Part shown: in pieces, positions 5,684 through 8,565 of the stretch | How positions within the stretch are numbered: position 1 is the first letter of the stretch | Layout of the letters: every line of letters starts with the position of its first letter | Assembly: GCA_031289515.1 (NCBI GenBank) | Contig: JAITPH010000237.1 | Location: 1 to 8,565 of the forward strand | Origin: Tannerella sp. | Lineage (GTDB): Bacteria > Bacteroidota > Bacteroidia > Bacteroidales > Tannerellaceae | DNA: 8,565 nt | Reading direction: 5' to 3' | Program-made: the position numbers and the translations under genes | Notes under the pieces: generated by a model | Told to the model about the DNA's origin: nothing | The model's database searches: none | What the model saw: the letters and a program-made list of their open reading frames with translations, nothing else

Positions 5684-6658
5684 ATGAACCATAAAAAGCA
5701 AATGGAAGACAAAATAGAATCCCTGACCGGCGAATTGATGAACGCGGCGCCGGTAGAAGACACGAACGCAACGGATAAAACATCGTTGCACGGTAAAATA
5801 CGCGAAGTCATCATGCGCATGGATGTTTCTTCAAGCCTGTCCGGCATGGCCGAAGAGATGCGCGAATCCATCCTGCTCGAAATACACCGGCGGATAGACC
5901 GGGCAGCCCGTCGGACGTTATGGACGAAAGCGATAGCCGCAGCAGCCTCCGTCGCCATCCTGCTTGGAATGACCAATTATTTCTCTTACCGGCAGGGATA
6001 TAAACAGTTGAGCAGTCAAACGGTAGAAATGACCAATCCGTTGGGAATGCGGTCGGTCATCGTTCTGTCCGACGGCACGAAAGTCCATCTAAACGCCGGA
6101 ACCGTCCTGAAATATCCGTCGCGGTTCGTGCATGAAAACAGGGAAGTGGAAGTATCCGGCGAAGCCTTTTTTGAAGTCGCGCCCGATCACGCGCATCCCT
6201 TCATCGTGAACGCCGAAAACATCAAGGTGCGCGTTCTGGGGACATGCTTCAACGTGAAAGCCTATCAGGAAGAAGAAAGCATCGAAGTCACGCTGGAAAA
6301 CGGAAACGTGGAAGTCGGACTGCCGAATCAAAGGGACTTTCTTTCCTTAACGCCGGGACAACAGATTCTTTTCGACAAACATTTGCAGACAGCAAAAAAA
6401 AGAAATGTCAAATTGGAATACTATATCACATGGAAGGAAGGAAAATTCTATTTCAACATCGCCACATTTGAAAGTATCGCCCGACAGTTGGAACGGCGGT
6501 TTAACGTCCGAATCCATATCGCATCGGACAGGCTGAAACAAACCGTCTTCACAGGCGATTTTGTACGAAACGAAAATCTGGAACAGATTCTGCGCGTCAT
6601 GACCGCCGACAAGCGAATCCGGTATACCATAGATGGAGATCAAATACATATACGCTAA
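5684..6658 (+). CDS. FecR-family anti-sigma factor, inner-membrane protein
   Basis: The 324-residue product has a cytoplasmic N-terminal region of about 80 residues and a single membrane segment at about 82-100 (AIAAAASVAILLGM). A periplasmic FecR domain follows at about 122-211 (LSDGTKVHLNAGTVLKYPSR, EVSGEAFFEVAPD, FIVNAENIKVRVLGTCFNV). A DUF4974-type C-terminal domain is at about 255-323 (FYFNIATFESIARQLERRF through YTIDGDQIHIR). Domain order and length match the Bacteroidota FecR family. It is expected to hold the upstream sigma factor inactive and to release it on a signal from the STN domain of the receptor encoded downstream. An in-frame ATG at 5702 is a possible alternative start. The leader has no clear Shine-Dalgarno site. 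The gene is probably co-transcribed with the sigma gene. Confidence 0.95.
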   Translation: MNHKKQMEDKIESLTGELMNAAPVEDTNATDKTSLHGKIREVIMRMDVSSSLSGMAEEMRESILLEIHRRIDRAARRTLWTKAIAAAASVAILLGMTNYFSYRQGYKQLSSQTVEMTNPLGMRSVIVLSDGTKVHLNAGTVLKYPSRFVHENREVEVSGEAFFEVAPDHAHPFIVNAENIKVRVLGTCFNVKAYQEEESIEVTLENGNVEVGLPNQRDFLSLTPGQQILFDKHLQTAKKRNVKLEYYITWKEGKFYFNIATFESIARQLERRFNVRIHIASDRLKQTVFTGDFVRNENLEQILRVMTADKRIRYTIDGDQIHIR

Positions 6659-6709
6659 CTTAAAACCAATCATGCCTATGAAACACGCCATGTAAATCAC
6701 TGAAAAATA

Positions 6710-6736
6710 GCGGGAAATGCTACTAACATTCCCCGC
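6710..6736 (+). other. Stem-loop between the anti-sigma and receptor genes
   Basis: GCGGGAAATG at 6710-6719 pairs with CATTCCCCGC at 6727-6736, with one A-C mismatch and a 7-base loop. No T-run follows, so it is not a classic intrinsic terminator. It may separate the regulator transcript from the receptor transcript, or act as a processing or stability element. The region between it and the receptor start would have to hold the promoter recognised by the ECF sigma factor. Confidence 0.5.
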
Positions 6737-6825
6737 CGAAAAGACTTTAGTCCGAGTTATCTTAATAAAATTACAAACTAAAACAATGCAAAAGTATGAA
6801 TTTATTATTAGAAAAGAGGCATAAC

Positions 6826-8565
6826 ATGCCCAAAATTGAAACAAAAAAAATATTAAATAGAATGAAACTGTTTATTTTACTATGCCTGTCCGCGGTCTTC
6901 TGTGCATCAGCATCAGTAAGTTACTCGCAGGAAGTGAAAATCACACTGAACCTCTCCAATGCGACCGTAAGGGAAGCGCTGGATGAAATCAAGAAGCAAT
7001 CGGAATTTTCGTTCTGGTACAGAAACGAAGAAGTCGATTTGAACAGGGCTGTCACCATCTCCGTCGACAAACAGGGCATTGATAACGTCCTGACAAAACT
7101 GCTCTCCGAACAGAACCTGTCGTACAAGATAGACGACAAGCACATCATCATCTACAAGAAGACAGGCGAACTGCTTGCCTCGCAGGATAGACAGCAAAGC
7201 CGGAGAATAACAGGCATTGTCACCGACGAGAACGGCGAGCCGATTATCGGTGCGAACGTCAAAGTCAAAGGCTCTACTACAGGTACGGCTACGGATGTGG
7301 ATGGAAAATTTACTCTGACCGTAACCGACAATGCGGTGTTGCAAGTATCCTATCTTGGTTATATCCAGCAGGAAATCAGCGCCGGGAATCAATCCGGTCT
7401 GACGATTGTTTTGTCGGAAGACACGCAGGCATTGGATGAGGTAGTGGTTGTCGGTTTCCAAACACAGAAAAAGGTGAATCTGACGGGCGCTGTGAGTACA
7501 GTCTCTGCGGAGACTTTCGAAAACCGTCCTGTGGCAAACATAGGACAAGCATTGCAGGGTGTTGTTCCCAATTTGAATATAAGTATCGCCAACGGAGCGC
7601 CTAACACCGTTCCATCCTTTAATATCCGCGGAGGAACATCTATCGAGAAAAATTCGAGCGGCGACTGGGTCGTCACCAACGATGCGCCTTTAATTTTAGT
7701 GAATGGCGTAGAAGTGAGCGCCACGATGCTCAATCAGATGAATCCTAATGATATCGAGAGCATAAGTGTGATACAGGACGCCTCGGCCGCCGCCATCTAC
7801 GGAACAAAAGCCACATTCGGCGTACTGCTGATACAGTCCAAGAACGGCAGCTTCAATCAAAAGGCTAAAGTCAGTTATAGCTTTGACTTTTCAGCGGATA
7901 GACCGGCGGCGTTGCCGGACATCATGAACTCCTACGACATACAGCAGGCTACCATGAACAAAACCGCATGGACGGGCGGCTCGGTGAGTTCCGTCGAAGA
8001 GTTGAGACTGAATAAAATGAAGGAATATGCCGCTAATCCGACACACGAAAACGCTTGGTACGAAGGCGGCTGGGTGGCTAACATAAATCCCTACAAGGAG
8101 TTGATAAGAGACTGGACGCCTACGCAAAAGCACAACCTCAGCATTTCGGGCGGTAGCCAAAGCATGAGCTACTACGTTTCAATGGGTTATCAGTATCAGG
8201 AGGGAATGTATAAAATCAATACCGACCAATACAACCGCTACAATTCCATGATGGGATTGAACGCCAAGGTGACGGATCGCTTCAACTTGAGTGCAAAAGT
8301 ATCGTACAACTCAACGAGCTACAAAGCGCCCTATCTGGTAGCGGGAAAAGGAAATCTGTGGAATGCCATGCGGAACGAAACCGATCGCAATATCAACATG
8401 CCGATAACGACCGGACCCAACGACCCCATTCCAAACGAATATACCGACAACATATTGGCGTGGATATCCTACGGAGCATTTACCGAGAGCCATGCTACCA
8501 CGTCCATATTGTCCATATCGCCCGAATTGATTATTCTGCCCGAGGCGCTGAAATTGAAAGCCGAC
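6826..8565 (+). CDS. SusC/RagA-family TonB-dependent outer-membrane receptor with STN signalling domain (N-terminal part)
   Basis: The frame stays open from 6826 to the right edge, giving the first 580 residues of a protein that is usually about 1000-1150 long. A signal peptide (KLFILLCLSAVFCASASVS, cleavage near YSQ) is followed by an STN domain at about 37-112, a carboxypeptidase-regulatory-like domain at about 128-205 (ITGIVTDENGEPIIGANVKV), a TonB-box-like ALDEVVVVGF at 202-211, the plug at about 213-342 and the beginning of the beta-barrel. Such receptors import glycans, peptides or other large ligands with a SusD-like lipoprotein; the STN domain signals to the FecR-like protein. Starts at 6796 and 6862 are in frame; I chose 6826 because AGAGG lies just upstream (6815-6819). 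The plug segment IQDASAAAIYGTKATFGVLL departs somewhat from the usual LKDAAAAAIYGARGANGVIL. The ligand cannot be inferred here. Confidence 0.95.
   Translation, partial: MPKIETKKILNRMKLFILLCLSAVFCASASVSYSQEVKITLNLSNATVREALDEIKKQSEFSFWYRNEEVDLNRAVTISVDKQGIDNVLTKLLSEQNLSYKIDDKHIIIYKKTGELLASQDRQQSRRITGIVTDENGEPIIGANVKVKGSTTGTATDVDGKFTLTVTDNAVLQVSYLGYIQQEISAGNQSGLTIVLSEDTQALDEVVVVGFQTQKKVNLTGAVSTVSAETFENRPVANIGQALQGVVPNLNISIANGAPNTVPSFNIRGGTSIEKNSSGDWVVTNDAPLILVNGVEVSATMLNQMNPNDIESISVIQDASAAAIYGTKATFGVLLIQSKNGSFNQKAKVSYSFDFSADRPAALPDIMNSYDIQQATMNKTAWTGGSVSSVEELRLNKMKEYAANPTHENAWYEGGWVANINPYKELIRDWTPTQKHNLSISGGSQSMSYYVSMGYQYQEGMYKINTDQYNRYNSMMGLNAKVTDRFNLSAKVSYNSTSYKAPYLVAGKGNLWNAMRNETDRNINMPITTGPNDPIPNEYTDNILAWISYGAFTESHATTSILSISPELIILPEALKLKAD

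Overview
The window looks like a chromosomal segment from a member of the Bacteroidota, most likely order Bacteroidales; I cannot name a genus. The evidence is a SusC/RagA-type TonB-dependent receptor preceded by an ECF sigma factor and a FecR-type anti-sigma factor, several Bacteroidota-style -7 promoter elements (TAnnTTTG), AT-rich leaders mostly without Shine-Dalgarno sequences, and an HU-like DNA-binding protein of a Bacteroidota-rich type.

Layout: (1) positions 1-405, minus strand, hold the N-terminal 135 residues of an HU-like DNA-binding protein that runs off the left edge. (2) Positions 406-1197 are a long stretch without a confident gene. It contains a set of stem-loops upstream of the HU-like gene, a pure (CT)14 microsatellite with a promoter-like element facing it from each side, a doubtful 54-codon ORF that reads through the microsatellite, and an 80-bp REP-like inverted repeat. 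(3) Positions 1198-1525 appear to be the ruin of a toxin-antitoxin-like pair: the first 30 codons of a PIN-domain protein ending in a stop, followed by an intact 66-residue partner with an unusually strong ribosome binding site. (4) Positions 1689-2052 are the RNase P RNA gene (rnpB), with a promoter just upstream and a T-run terminator. (5) Positions 2087-4812 are a two-gene unit, a YihY/BrkB-family membrane protein and a MATE-family transporter, joined by a TAATG stop/start overlap. (6) Positions 5008-8565 are an ECF sigma factor, its presumed FecR-like anti-sigma factor, and a SusC-like receptor with an STN signalling domain, cut off by the right edge.

How the genes work together: the last three form a classic cell-surface signalling set. 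When the receptor binds its substrate, its STN domain is expected to contact the periplasmic part of the FecR-like protein, which then frees the sigma factor to transcribe the receptor operon. A SusD-like lipoprotein and substrate-processing genes would be expected just past the right edge, so the substrate cannot be told from this window. The other genes are housekeeping or of unknown role.

I found no clear sign of a wholly new multi-gene system. The best leads are the broken PIN module, the microsatellite between facing promoters, the structured region upstream of the HU-like gene, and the apparent winged-helix tail on the YihY protein.
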